NCBI GenBank assembly: GCA_017561025.1
Contig: JAFZDU010000124.1
Location: 1-64,000 of the forward strand
Length of the DNA stretch: 64,000 bases
Direction of reading: 5' to 3'
Source of the DNA: Bacteroidales bacterium
GTDB lineage: Bacteria; Bacteroidota; Bacteroidia; Bacteroidales; F082
Shown here: positions 16,048 through 25,077 of the stretch, piece after piece
Layout of the letters: the number at the start of each line of letters is the position of its first letter
Position numbering within the stretch: position 1 is the stretch's first letter
Notes under the pieces: generated by a model
What the model was told of the DNA's origin: nothing
Seen by the model: the letters and a program-made list of their open reading frames with translations, nothing else
The model's database searches: none
Made by a program: the position numbers and the translations under genes

Positions 16048-19020
16048 ATGAGAAGATTGATTTACTGCTTGATAATTGCATTATTCGTATGCAATTACGC
16101 TTACGCGCAGAACAGCATTATTGAAAAAGATTTACAAGAAGTAATGAACGAGAAAGGCGATGAACTGATTAGCATAAACATCGTTTTCAAGGCGCAGATG
16201 GACAGCGAGAAACTGAACGACAGAGTCGCCAATATCGACAGCAAGAAAGCAAGACGCGAAATAGTGATGGAAGAACTGAAAATGTTCGCTGAGAAGTCGC
16301 AACAAGAAGTCGTTTCAATCATAAGAAATGAAGAAAGAAACGGAAGATCATCGGGCATCGTCTGCCACTGGCTCTCTAACTCAATCACTTGCAACGCCAC
16401 AAAAGAAGTCATCGACATATTGTCACAAAGAGACGACATTTTAGTCATGGGATACAACTCTGACAAGAGCGCAGTTTTAGCTGAAAATGGAAAACTGAAA
16501 ACTGAAAATTTATATAACGAGAAGGCCGAACCAGAAATCACATCTAACGTAGAACAAGTCAACGCTCCTGAAGTATGGGAGATGGGTTACACCGGCGAAG
16601 GCGTTTTAGTCGCTATCTTAGACACTGGTGTCAACTACGAACATCCTGACTTAGCCGACCACCTCTGGGACGGCGGATCACAATATCCAAACCACGGTTA
16701 CAACTCATACGACGGCAGTACCGACGTCATGGACAGAAGAGGACACGGCACACACTGCGCCGGTACCATCTGCGGCGACGGTACCAACGGCAAGCAGACA
16801 GGCATCGCTCCTAACGTCACATTGATGTGCGTCAAGGCACTCAACGACGAAGGCAGCGCCAACGCCAACTCGATATGTTCAGGCATGGAGTTCGCAGTAG
16901 AACACGGCGCCGACGTCTTAAGCATGTCGTTAGGCATCGCCAACTCATCAATAGCAGACAGAACCATGATACGTCAGACATGTGTCAACGTATTGAATGC
17001 AGGCGTGATAGCATCAGTAGCAGCAGGCAACGAAGGCGGTTCACAATCAAGTCCAATTCCTAACAACGTACGCGTACCAGGCAGCTGCCCAGCACCATGG
17101 ATTCACCCTGACCAACAAGTCAACGCTGGAGAGAAATCATGCGTCGTTTCTGTTGGCGCAGTCGACAGCAGCGATAAAGTAGCAGGCGTTTCGTCACGCG
17201 GTCCTGTGACATGGCAAGAGACATCATTCGGAGATTATCCTTACAACCCAGGCATCGGTTTAATCCGTCCTGACGTATGCGCACCAGGCGTCGACGTCGT
17301 CTCACTCAACTACGCCAACGAAGGATACACCAAGATGACAGGAACATCGATGGCAGCACCTTGCGTGGCAGGCGTCATCAGCCTCATGCTCTCAAAAGAC
17401 CCAAGTCTCACACCAGCAGAGATAAGCATGATACTCGAGACATCGGCGGTGAAACTGACAGAGACAAAAAGCAACGACTCAGGATCAGGCAGAGTCGACG
17501 CACTTGCAGCAGTCAACGCCGTTGACATGGGACCAATCAAATGCAGCATCGCCATCGTCAACGACGCTAACGGCAACAACAACGGCAGAATGAACCCAGG
17601 CGAAGAAGTCATCATCGACTTACACTGCGAGAACACCTCATCACAAGCATTCAGCAACGTGACAGCAGTCTTGACATGCAAGAACGAATGGGTCAGCTTC
17701 ACAAAACCTAATGCAGAGATAGGCAATATCGGTGCAAACGATTTATTCACAATAGAAAACACTTTGAAAGTCCTTATCGACGAAGAAGCAGAGAGCAAGA
17801 CACCGCTTTATTTCGACGTAGAGTTTTACGAAGGCAATAGCAAGATATCAACAACAAGATTCTCAGGAATAATATACGACAACACCATCAGATATTCGTC
17901 ATTTGTCGTCATGAACGACGATAACGGCAACGGCGCATTAGAGGCAGGCGAGACAGCAGATCTCGGCGTGTTGCTCATCAACGCTGGCAATGAAATCGCT
18001 GTGGATTTGAGCGGAACATTATCGAGCAGCAGCAACCTCGTAACCATCAACGAAAACGAAGCGTTCTTCAACTCAATAGGCGCTGAAGGCAACGCAATAG
18101 CTTATTTCAACGTCACATTAGCAAGCAACGCAGGCAACAACCTCAACATTCCTTTTGAGATTGAGGTGAAAGACAAATTCAACAAAACCAACAATTTCAG
18201 CATGAACTACATCAGCACTTGCGACGTAGTTTACACTTTGACCGACGAATTCGGCGACGGATGGAACGGCGCCAAGATCTACGCTCACTACAGCGACGGT
18301 TCTGAATCAGACACTTACACCATCACAAGCGGTCAATCACAGACATTCACAAAGACTTTAAATTCAGGCGTGACAGTATCGCTCGAATGGAAGAAAGGTG
18401 GCGTCGACAACGAATGTATCTATTCAATAAACTACGCCAACGGCACTGAAATCTTCAGCGGCAAAGGACGCCAAGACGGAGTGTTCTTCAGCTGGATCTA
18501 CGACTGTTCATGTCAGAATATAATGTACGAAAGCTGCGAACCTGCCCAGAATTTAGAACTCGTCGTTTACAGCAATTGCATCGACATTAAATGGGACGCT
18601 CCTGAAACACAAGACGTTCTTTATTACGAAGTGTATCGCGACACCGAACAGATCGACGTTACTGAAGAACTCTTCTTCAGAGATGAAAACCTAAGCAGCG
18701 GCACTTATACTTATAACGTGAGACCAGTCTACGAAGACTGCTACGGCGAACTCATCAGCAAACAGATTTCATTCACAGTCAACACTCAAGAAATCGAAGA
18801 GATAAACGCCACAGTATATCCAAATCCATCTAACGACAGATTCATCGTCAAGGCAGATAACATGACTAACATCACAGTGTTCAACATCTTAGGAGAGAAA
18901 GTCATGGAAAGAAAGCTCGATGCCAACTCATACGAAATCAACGGACTCGACAACGGCATTTATTTCGTTAACATAGAGACAGAAAACGGTCTTGCAGTAA
19001 GAAAGATTGTTAAATATTAA
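16048..19020 (+). CDS. Secreted subtilisin-like (S8) peptidase with T9SS sorting domain
   Basis: The 990-residue protein has a signal peptide (1-20, ending AYAQ), a propeptide (about 22-165) and an S8 catalytic domain with an intact triad: D192 in AILDTGVNYEHPD, H233 in RGHGTHCAG and S434 in GTSMAAPC, plus the oxyanion N328. Ig-like domains follow (about 510-730), then a cysteine-containing beta domain (about 735-835) and a fibronectin-like domain. The last ~75 residues are a type A T9SS sorting domain (VYPNPSNDRF...GIYFVNIE...RKIVKY). It is therefore exported across both membranes to degrade extracellular protein. Residues 145-154 (AENGKLKTEN), at the end of the propeptide, are encoded by a phrase-repeat tract. 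The flippase gene follows after 11 bp. Confidence 0.95.
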   Translation: MRRLIYCLIIALFVCNYAYAQNSIIEKDLQEVMNEKGDELISINIVFKAQMDSEKLNDRVANIDSKKARREIVMEELKMFAEKSQQEVVSIIRNEERNGRSSGIVCHWLSNSITCNATKEVIDILSQRDDILVMGYNSDKSAVLAENGKLKTENLYNEKAEPEITSNVEQVNAPEVWEMGYTGEGVLVAILDTGVNYEHPDLADHLWDGGSQYPNHGYNSYDGSTDVMDRRGHGTHCAGTICGDGTNGKQTGIAPNVTLMCVKALNDEGSANANSICSGMEFAVEHGADVLSMSLGIANSSIADRTMIRQTCVNVLNAGVIASVAAGNEGGSQSSPIPNNVRVPGSCPAPWIHPDQQVNAGEKSCVVSVGAVDSSDKVAGVSSRGPVTWQETSFGDYPYNPGIGLIRPDVCAPGVDVVSLNYANEGYTKMTGTSMAAPCVAGVISLMLSKDPSLTPAEISMILETSAVKLTETKSNDSGSGRVDALAAVNAVDMGPIKCSIAIVNDANGNNNGRMNPGEEVIIDLHCENTSSQAFSNVTAVLTCKNEWVSFTKPNAEIGNIGANDLFTIENTLKVLIDEEAESKTPLYFDVEFYEGNSKISTTRFSGIIYDNTIRYSSFVVMNDDNGNGALEAGETADLGVLLINAGNEIAVDLSGTLSSSSNLVTINENEAFFNSIGAEGNAIAYFNVTLASNAGNNLNIPFEIEVKDKFNKTNNFSMNYISTCDVVYTLTDEFGDGWNGAKIYAHYSDGSESDTYTITSGQSQTFTKTLNSGVTVSLEWKKGGVDNECIYSINYANGTEIFSGKGRQDGVFFSWIYDCSCQNIMYESCEPAQNLELVVYSNCIDIKWDAPETQDVLYYEVYRDTEQIDVTEELFFRDENLSSGTYTYNVRPVYEDCYGELISKQISFTVNTQEIEEINATVYPNPSNDRFIVKADNMTNITVFNILGEKVMERKLDANSYEINGLDNGIYFVNIETENGLAVRKIVKY
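16480..16510 (+). repeat. Phrase repeat inside the subtilase propeptide
   Basis: The coding sequence here is ctgaaaatggaaaactgaaa followed by actgaaaat, iterated TGAAAA(C/T) words like those of intergenic phrases (compare 15786-15810). It lies in frame in a poorly structured propeptide linker. Confidence 0.45.
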
Positions 19021-19031
19021 AATATATTAAC

Positions 19032-20537
19032 ATGAAGAATCCTATCAAGGCATTAGCAGGACAGACAGTGATTTACGGTCTCGGAACAATCGTTCCGAGA
19101 CTGCTTAATTATCTCCTCACACCTTTCTACGTAAGAGTTTTCGTGTCGGGAGAATACGGACAAATCTCGGAGCTCTACGCCTGGATCGCCTTGTTCCTCG
19201 CGATATTGACATTCGGAATGGAGACTACTTTCTTCCGTTTCTCACAGAAAGAAAACAGCAGCAAAGTCTTCAACAACGCCGAGAGCATCGTCCTCTTGAT
19301 AACATTCGTCTTCCTCGTCTTATACGGCATCTTCTATAAGTCGTTCGCTCAACTTATTCATTACGAGTTCAACACCTATTACGTGCTGCTCATAGGGATA
19401 ATAGTAGCGATTGATGCAATAGCAGCGATACCTTTCGCCATGCTGAGAAAAGAAGAGAAAGCAGGACGTTTCAGCATGATAAAGACCGTCAACGTATTGT
19501 CGAACATACTTCTCAACATCTTCTTCTTAGTCGTCATTCCAGAGAAATCGATGGCGATTGCAAAATGGATCTTCGGCGGACAGACATCCTTGCTCATCTG
19601 GGTTTTCATCTCCAACATATTGGCAAGTCTCATCAACCTTATCTTATTATCGCCACAACTTTCAAAGTTGAGATTAGGTCTCGACAAAGAACTCGTCAAG
19701 TCGATGTTGAAATATTCCTTCCCGATTTTATTGATAAGTTTGGTCGGCATGGTCAACGAAGTAGCGGACAAGATCTTGATTAAGTTCCTCGTCACCATTC
19801 CTGACGAGAGCGTCTTGTCAAGCATGAATATAACAGGGCAGGAGTACGCCATGCAGCAGCTCGGCATCTATTCCGCCAACTTCAAGCTCGGCGTCCTCAT
19901 GACCATCTTCATACAGATGTTCCGTTTCGCCTCGGAACCATTCTTCTTCGGTCACGCCAAAGACCGCAACGCTCCATCTTTGTACGCAAAAGTCATGACA
20001 TATTTCGTGATATTCTGTCTCCTCATATTCCTCGGAGTGATGTTCTATATGGACATCCTGCAAAACTTCGTAGGAAGAAGCGGCAGCGACTACCGCGAAG
20101 GACTAGTCATCGTACCTATAATATTGATCGCCAATATGCTTTATGGTATCGTCTTCAACCTTTCTATCTGGTTTAAGTTATCAGACAAGACATATTACGG
20201 AACCATCATCGCGATAATAGGTTCTATTGTCACACTCGCATGTTTCTTCTTCTTAATCCCAAGAATAGGTTACTTAGGCGCAGCGATAGCACACCTCGCA
20301 TGCTACATCGTCATGATGCTGGTGTCGTACTTCTGGGGACAGAAAAACTTCCCTATACCTTACCAGATTGGAAGAATCGCAATTTATTGTGCGCTCGCCG
20401 CAATATTATATTTCGTAAGCAGTTTATTCATTGACTTCAACATCATTTTGAAACTAAGTCTCAACACTATAATGATTTTATTGTTTATGACTGTTGTCGT
20501 CATTATGGAAAGAAAGAACCCACTTAAAATAGATTAA
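19032..20537 (+). CDS. Polysaccharide flippase (Wzx/RfbX-like, MOP superfamily)
   Basis: This 501-residue integral membrane protein has about 12-14 hydrophobic segments spread along its length and begins with the typical MOP-superfamily start GQTVIYGLGTIVPRLLNYLLTPFYVRVF. Proteins of this type flip lipid-linked oligosaccharides across the inner membrane for cell-surface polysaccharide or lipopolysaccharide assembly. Its substrate cannot be told, since no glycosyltransferase cluster surrounds it. It starts 11 bp after the subtilase stop and ends 20 bp before dut, so the genes may be read together despite unrelated roles. Confidence 0.85.
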   Translation: MKNPIKALAGQTVIYGLGTIVPRLLNYLLTPFYVRVFVSGEYGQISELYAWIALFLAILTFGMETTFFRFSQKENSSKVFNNAESIVLLITFVFLVLYGIFYKSFAQLIHYEFNTYYVLLIGIIVAIDAIAAIPFAMLRKEEKAGRFSMIKTVNVLSNILLNIFFLVVIPEKSMAIAKWIFGGQTSLLIWVFISNILASLINLILLSPQLSKLRLGLDKELVKSMLKYSFPILLISLVGMVNEVADKILIKFLVTIPDESVLSSMNITGQEYAMQQLGIYSANFKLGVLMTIFIQMFRFASEPFFFGHAKDRNAPSLYAKVMTYFVIFCLLIFLGVMFYMDILQNFVGRSGSDYREGLVIVPIILIANMLYGIVFNLSIWFKLSDKTYYGTIIAIIGSIVTLACFFFLIPRIGYLGAAIAHLACYIVMMLVSYFWGQKNFPIPYQIGRIAIYCALAAILYFVSSLFIDFNIILKLSLNTIMILLFMTVVVIMERKNPLKID

Positions 20538-20557
20538 CAAATTAAAAAAAGATAAAA

Positions 20558-20992
20558 ATGGAAGTAAAAATCATCAACAAATCAGACAATCAATTACCAG
20601 CATACGAAACAATCCACTCAGCAGGCATGGACTTAAGAGCATATTTGCCAGAAGGTCCTATCGTTCTTAAACCAATGCAAAGAACATTAGTGCCAACAGG
20701 ACTCTTCATGGAGATTCCAGAAGGTTATGAAGGACAGGTTAGACCACGCAGCGGTTTGGCAATAAAGAACGGCATCACAGTATTGAACACTCCTGGAACA
20801 ATCGACGCCGACTACAGAGGCGAGGTCAAGATCATACTTATCAACTTGTCAGACACCGACTTCACCATCAACAGCGGCGAGAGAGTAGCACAGATCGTAT
20901 TCGCCAAATGCGAGCAGATGGAAGTCGTCAACGTTGAGACATTAAGCGAGACAGAACGCGGCACCGGCGGTTTCGGACATACAGGAAAATGA
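20558..20992 (+). CDS. dut: Deoxyuridine 5'-triphosphate nucleotidohydrolase (dUTPase)
   Basis: dUTPase hydrolyses dUTP to dUMP and pyrophosphate, which keeps uracil out of DNA and supplies dTMP synthesis. All five motifs of the trimeric family are present in 144 residues: AGMDLRA (1), [11 protein letters not shown] (2), [10 protein letters not shown] with the base-stacking tyrosine (3), GERVAQIVF (4) and [10 protein letters not shown] (5). It follows the flippase after 20 bp. In Bacteroidota dut is commonly followed by a TPR protein, a DUF4292 lipoprotein and an EnvC-like protein, as here. Confidence 0.97.
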   Translation: MEVKIINKSDNQLPAYETIHSAGMDLRAYLPEGPIVLKPMQRTLVPTGLFMEIPEGYEGQVRPRSGLAIKNGITVLNTPGTIDADYRGEVKIILINLSDTDFTINSGERVAQIVFAKCEQMEVVNVETLSETERGTGGFGHTGK

Positions 20993-20993
20993 T

Positions 20994-21100
20994 GACAAAA
21001 GACTAAAGGCAAAAGACTAAAGACTAAAGGCGAAAGGGGATTTGAATTGAAAGTTGTAGTCAGAGTTTAAGGTTTAAAGTTTAAGGTTTAAAGTTCAATG
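20994..21100 (+). repeat. Intergenic phrase repeats between dut and the TPR gene
   Basis: The spacer is made of iterated words: gacaaaagactaaaggcaaaagactaaagactaaagg style phrases (20994-21035) and then gtttaaggtttaaagtttaa style phrases (21065-21100). It is non-coding. The first type is the complement of the words encoding the DUF4292 signal peptide (22937-22975). Confidence 0.6.
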
Positions 21101-21129
21101 GTCCAAAAATTCACTCCTAACTTATAAAT

Positions 21130-22830
21130 ATGCGTAAAATCTTATTCATGCTATTATCATTGCTGATGGTGAATTCCGTTGCATCAGCTCAGGACACCAT
21201 ACCAGCCAAGAAAAATTTCGCTCAGAATGCTGAGTTATTCTCACAAGGTCTCGAAAACAAATTCAATGAGAACTTTGATGTGGCTATAGAATATTTTGAG
21301 AAGGCCATTGAGGTTTTCCCTCAGGATCATGCCAGCATGTATGAATTAAGCGCATTGTACACTATCAAAGGAAGAGCCGACAAAGGCTTCGAAATGATAC
21401 AGCAAGCCGTCGAACTCGACAACACAAACAAATGGTATAAGATCAGACTTGCGGACTTCCATAAGCAAAACCGCGACTATGAGGCTTTCATAGGCATTTA
21501 TGATGAACTTCTCGAAAACGAACCTAATAACTTAGAATATCTGGAAGTCTATATCGAGGCTCTTCTCAATATAGGAGACTACGAAAGAGTGACAGAGAAA
21601 CTAGATGTCTATGAGGAAAACATAGGTGTAAACGAATATCTGTCATTACAAAAAATCGAGATTTACAATCTTCTAGGCAAGAAGGACAAGGTAGTGAGCG
21701 AGATGGAAAAACTATCTGAAGCTTATCCATACGAAACCCGTTACATGTCGATGCTAGCAGAGACTTACGTTCAATACGGACGTGAAAAAGACGCTTTCCC
21801 TTTATATCTTAAAATCAAACAGCTCAACCCAGAAGACCCTTACATCAATATCTCCTTGCTGGAATATTATCAGAAACAAGGCGATATCGACAAGGCCTTC
21901 GAAGAATTTATCTCTTCAATAAAAAACAAAAACCTCGACTACAACACCAAGGCCCAGATTTACGAATACTGGTTCAACCAAAAGGAAGGTAACGACAAAA
22001 TCGTGAAAGAGGCTGAAATGGCAGGTAAGGCCTTCATAGAGACACATCCCGACAAAGAACTTGGATATTATGTTATCGGAACTGTTTATTTCAACAAAGA
22101 AGTATACGACAAGGCTCAGAATTATTATCTCGATGCCATCGCAAGAGACAGCAGCAGCTTCATCACATGGTACCAACTAGTCTTTACCGATATAGAATTA
22201 CAAAATGCCGACACTTTGTACAAACACTCAAAGTCGGCTATGCGCTTCTATCCAGAACAGCCAATTTTCTATCTATTCAATGGCGTAGCTCTCATCGACA
22301 TGAAAAAATACGAGGAAGCTATCAAAGTATTCGAAAAAGGAAGAAAAATGTCTGCCGACAAAAAACTGACAAGCTCATTTGACACTTATATAGCCGATAT
22401 ACATCACGAACTCGGCAACAAGGATAAAATGTATCAGTCGTACGACAAAGTCCTTAAAAACGACCCGGAAAACGTTTATGTGCTGAATAATTATGCATAT
22501 TTCCTCTCCGTTGATGGAATACGTCTAGACGAGGCTCTTAAAATGTCAGCAATAACAGTAGAGAAAGAGCCTAAGAACGTGACATACATCGACACCTACG
22601 CATGGATATTATACAAACTAGGAAGATATAAGGACGCAAGAAGATGGATGGAGAAAGTGTTCTCGTACGACAAAAACCCTCAAGGCATCTATTATGAACA
22701 TTATGGCGATATACTGTATATGTCGGGCGACACAAAAAAAGCTGTACAGAATTGGAAGAAAGCAAAGAAAATAGGTGGAACGTCAGAATTCATAGACCAG
22801 AAAATAAAGGATGAGAAGATTTATGAATAA
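21130..22830 (+). CDS. Periplasmic TPR-repeat protein
   Basis: The 566-residue protein starts with a signal peptide (1-20, MRKILFMLLSLLMVNSVASA) and then consists almost wholly of tetratricopeptide repeats, seen as recurrent A-x-x-x-Y/F...P helical pairs (for example FDVAIEYFEKAIEVFPQD near 50, and YLDTYAWILYKLGRYKDA-like units near 485). It is therefore a soluble periplasmic or membrane-associated scaffold for protein contacts. It overlaps the start of the DUF4292 lipoprotein gene, so translation may be coupled. In this conserved Bacteroidota cluster a role in envelope assembly is likely but not shown. Confidence 0.85.
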   Translation: MRKILFMLLSLLMVNSVASAQDTIPAKKNFAQNAELFSQGLENKFNENFDVAIEYFEKAIEVFPQDHASMYELSALYTIKGRADKGFEMIQQAVELDNTNKWYKIRLADFHKQNRDYEAFIGIYDELLENEPNNLEYLEVYIEALLNIGDYERVTEKLDVYEENIGVNEYLSLQKIEIYNLLGKKDKVVSEMEKLSEAYPYETRYMSMLAETYVQYGREKDAFPLYLKIKQLNPEDPYINISLLEYYQKQGDIDKAFEEFISSIKNKNLDYNTKAQIYEYWFNQKEGNDKIVKEAEMAGKAFIETHPDKELGYYVIGTVYFNKEVYDKAQNYYLDAIARDSSSFITWYQLVFTDIELQNADTLYKHSKSAMRFYPEQPIFYLFNGVALIDMKKYEEAIKVFEKGRKMSADKKLTSSFDTYIADIHHELGNKDKMYQSYDKVLKNDPENVYVLNNYAYFLSVDGIRLDEALKMSAITVEKEPKNVTYIDTYAWILYKLGRYKDARRWMEKVFSYDKNPQGIYYEHYGDILYMSGDTKKAVQNWKKAKKIGGTSEFIDQKIKDEKIYE

Positions 22831-23716
22831 GAAAGACTACAAGACTACGTGCACGGTGCCTGAGCCTGTCGAAGGCACAACTGTCGGAGCTTCGACAAGC
22901 TCAGCGACCGAGGGAAAGACTACAGGGCTGCTGACTTTTGTCTTTTGCCTTTTGTCATTAGCCTTTGTCGTAAGTTCTTGTTCTACTGGAAAGGATATAT
23001 CCAGATTCAATATAAAATCAATGAGCACCAATAATCTTATCAGAGAGATTGAAGACAATCAATTTGAATTTGACAATCTTGAAGCCAAGATAGGCGTCAA
23101 CCTTAAAGGCAATAACAGCATGGGACTTAAAGGTCAGATAAGAATGCATAACGACAGCGTGATATGGATTTCCTTATCACTAAAAGTAGGCATAGAAATA
23201 GGAAGAATAATGATTACTCCCGACTCGGTAAAATATATCAATAGAAGCACCAAGACATATCTCGCTGAAAGCATTGACTACTTCAACGAATATCTTCCAA
23301 TAGTGCCATCAATACAGTTTTTACAAGACATGCTGCTTGGCAACGACACCCAAATAAAACGCAGAGAGAAATACAAATCATACATTGACGACAAAAGATA
23401 TAAGCTCGAGGCAAAAAACGATTTTATAGATAAGAATATATGGATACTGCCTGAGTCATTTAAAATCGGTGAATTTAATATCAAAGACAACAGAGCCAAT
23501 AGCGGAGAACTGACACTGAAATATGAGAATTTTCAAAATGTCGACGGCAGACTCTTGCCTACCAAAATAGTTTTTGATGTTGACAATAACATAGGCAAAC
23601 ATGACGATAAGTCGATTATTCATATAGAGATTAATTATTCAGATATTAAAAAAAATGAGAAGTTGGAATTTCCTTTCAACATCTCACCTAAATTCGAACA
23701 GATACTTATATGGTAA
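22823..23716 (+). CDS. DUF4292 lipoprotein with repeat-derived N-terminus
   Basis: I start this gene at ATG 22823 (MNKKDYK); a longer frame begins at 22811. The mature part (about 60-297) has the beta-strand pattern of DUF4292, a LolA/LolB-like fold common in Bacteroidota. The lipobox is VVSSC. The N-terminus is unusual: before the hydrophobic core LLTFVFCLLSLAFVV there are about 36 residues (TVPEPVEGTTVGASTSSATEG) encoded by a repeat seen elsewhere in intergenic DNA, so the signal peptide is very long. The gene overlaps the TPR gene by 8 bp and the EnvC-like gene by 7 bp. A role in outer-membrane lipid or lipoprotein handling is plausible. Confidence 0.8.
   Translation: MNKKDYKTTCTVPEPVEGTTVGASTSSATEGKTTGLLTFVFCLLSLAFVVSSCSTGKDISRFNIKSMSTNNLIREIEDNQFEFDNLEAKIGVNLKGNNSMGLKGQIRMHNDSVIWISLSLKVGIEIGRIMITPDSVKYINRSTKTYLAESIDYFNEYLPIVPSIQFLQDMLLGNDTQIKRREKYKSYIDDKRYKLEAKNDFIDKNIWILPESFKIGEFNIKDNRANSGELTLKYENFQNVDGRLLPTKIVFDVDNNIGKHDDKSIIHIEINYSDIKKNEKLEFPFNISPKFEQILIW
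22832..22985 (+). repeat. Repeat words inside the DUF4292 signal-peptide region
   Basis: The tract contains gactacaagactac, then GTGCCTGAGCCTGTCGAAGG, then TTCGACAAGCTCAGCGACCG (also at 15842), and then acttttgtcttttgcctttt with gtcattagccttt. The last words are the complement of the phrases at 20994-21035 and recur at 47618-47632. The tract is in frame and encodes the N-region and hydrophobic core of the signal peptide. Confidence 0.65.
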
Positions 23717-24918
23717 AGAATAACAAGATACTGATTCCCTTATTATTCTTTTTCCTCATTTCATTGTCGGGAAGAAGCCAGAGCGTACAGTCGCTGGAGA
23801 AGAAAATCCAGTCGATACAGAAGGATATTAAACTGGCTGAAAAACTCTTGAAAGAGACTTCTAAAGACAAGGAGACAACAATCAACCAAGTTGCTTTATT
23901 GCAGACTCAAATCAACCAGAGAGAGAGTCTTATAAAGACTTATCAGAACCAAGTAAACGCCATCAACAAGGAAATTCAGAAAAACAAGAACAATATCTCA
24001 GCATTGGAGAAAGATATTGCGTTGTATAGAAAAGAATACTCCAACTTATTGGTCATCAACTATAGAAACAAAGGTAAAGTCAACAATCTTCTTTTCATAT
24101 TCTCTTCTGAAGATTTCAACCAGGCCATGAGAAGAATGCGCTATCTTCAAGAGCTTAACGACATGTTAAAAGACAAGATAGATGATATCAGTTCAACGCA
24201 GACCAAGATCAACACACAGCTCGCTAAAAACGAGAAACACAAGAAAGAGATTGAGAAAATCCTAGACGAAGAGAAAAAAGAAAAGGCTACATTAGTGAAA
24301 GAACGCGACAAGCTCAATAAGGACATCGCATCATTGAAGAAGAAAGAGAGCCAGATACAGAAAGACATTAAGAAGAAGGAAAATGAGACAAAGGCTCTTA
24401 AAAAAGAGATTGAGAAAATCATAGCAGAAGAGATACGTAAAGCCAAGGAAAGGGAGGAGGCCGCCAAGAAAAACAACGGCAAGCCTGTCGACTACAAGCT
24501 ATCATCCAATTTCGCACAGAATAAAGGCAAGCTGCCTTATCCTGTAGAACAAGGCATCATAATAGGAAAATACGGCTTAAGCCAGCATCCTACGCAGAAA
24601 AAAGTCACAGTCAACAACAACGGCATCGACATCAGCACAATAAAGGGAGCTAAGGCAAGAAGTGTCTTTGAAGGAGAGGTGTGCTTCATCACCAGCCAAG
24701 GCGGCAACAATGTCATACTTATACGTCACGGCTTGTATTTCACATTATATTCCAACCTTGAAAAGGTATTTGTAAGGGTAGGAGACAAGGTCACGACAGG
24801 GCAGGAGATAGGCCGTATACACACTAATGTCAGCGATGGCAAGACTATATTGCACTTTGAGATATGGCAAGAAAACAGAACCACTGTCAACCCTGCTTTA
24901 TGGATTATGAAGAACTGA
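23710..24918 (+). CDS. EnvC-like murein hydrolase activator (degenerate M23 domain)
   Basis: The 402-residue protein has a signal peptide (1-23), a long coiled coil (about 25-255) and a C-terminal LytM/M23-type domain (about 275-400). The M23 zinc site is damaged: the usual HxGIDI reads NNGIDI, the usual YxHL reads YSNL, and only LHFEIW retains its histidine. That pattern fits EnvC-type proteins, which bind and activate amidases at the division site rather than cut peptidoglycan themselves. The gene overlaps the DUF4292 lipoprotein gene by 7 bp and belongs to the dut-TPR-DUF4292 cluster. The cognate amidase is not in the window. Confidence 0.88.
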   Translation: MVKNNKILIPLLFFFLISLSGRSQSVQSLEKKIQSIQKDIKLAEKLLKETSKDKETTINQVALLQTQINQRESLIKTYQNQVNAINKEIQKNKNNISALEKDIALYRKEYSNLLVINYRNKGKVNNLLFIFSSEDFNQAMRRMRYLQELNDMLKDKIDDISSTQTKINTQLAKNEKHKKEIEKILDEEKKEKATLVKERDKLNKDIASLKKKESQIQKDIKKKENETKALKKEIEKIIAEEIRKAKEREEAAKKNNGKPVDYKLSSNFAQNKGKLPYPVEQGIIIGKYGLSQHPTQKKVTVNNNGIDISTIKGAKARSVFEGEVCFITSQGGNNVILIRHGLYFTLYSNLEKVFVRVGDKVTTGQEIGRIHTNVSDGKTILHFEIWQENRTTVNPALWIMKN

Positions 24919-24934
24919 CAACTAATGAAATGTT

Positions 24935-25066
24935 ATGAATAGACTACTGAAGAATATAATCATAGTTATGATAGCAGGATTACTGCTAGCCTCATGCTCG
25001 CGAGCTTACGAGCCTATCAATGTCCCTAAGAAAAAAGGCAGATGCAATTCCTGCTCCAGATTCTGA
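24935..25066 (+). CDS. Small lipoprotein with C-terminal CxxC
   Basis: This 43-residue reading frame runs from ATG 24935 to TGA 25064-25066. It has a clear lipoprotein signal: lysine and arginine at the start, hydrophobic core IIIVMIAGLLL and lipobox LLASC, with acylated cysteine C21. The mature part is only 23 residues, basic, and ends in GRCNSCSRF with a CxxC pair. It starts 16 bp after the EnvC-like gene and is the last plus-strand gene before the convergent M28 lipoprotein gene. I know no family for it. The signal peptide and position support it as real despite its size. Confidence 0.65.
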   Translation: MNRLLKNIIIVMIAGLLLASCSRAYEPINVPKKKGRCNSCSRF

Positions 25067-25077
25067 AACAGCAATTG

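Noticed and set aside
24472..24918. EnvC-like protein as an active M23 endopeptidase
   Set aside because: Two of the zinc histidines are replaced (NNGIDI, YSNL).
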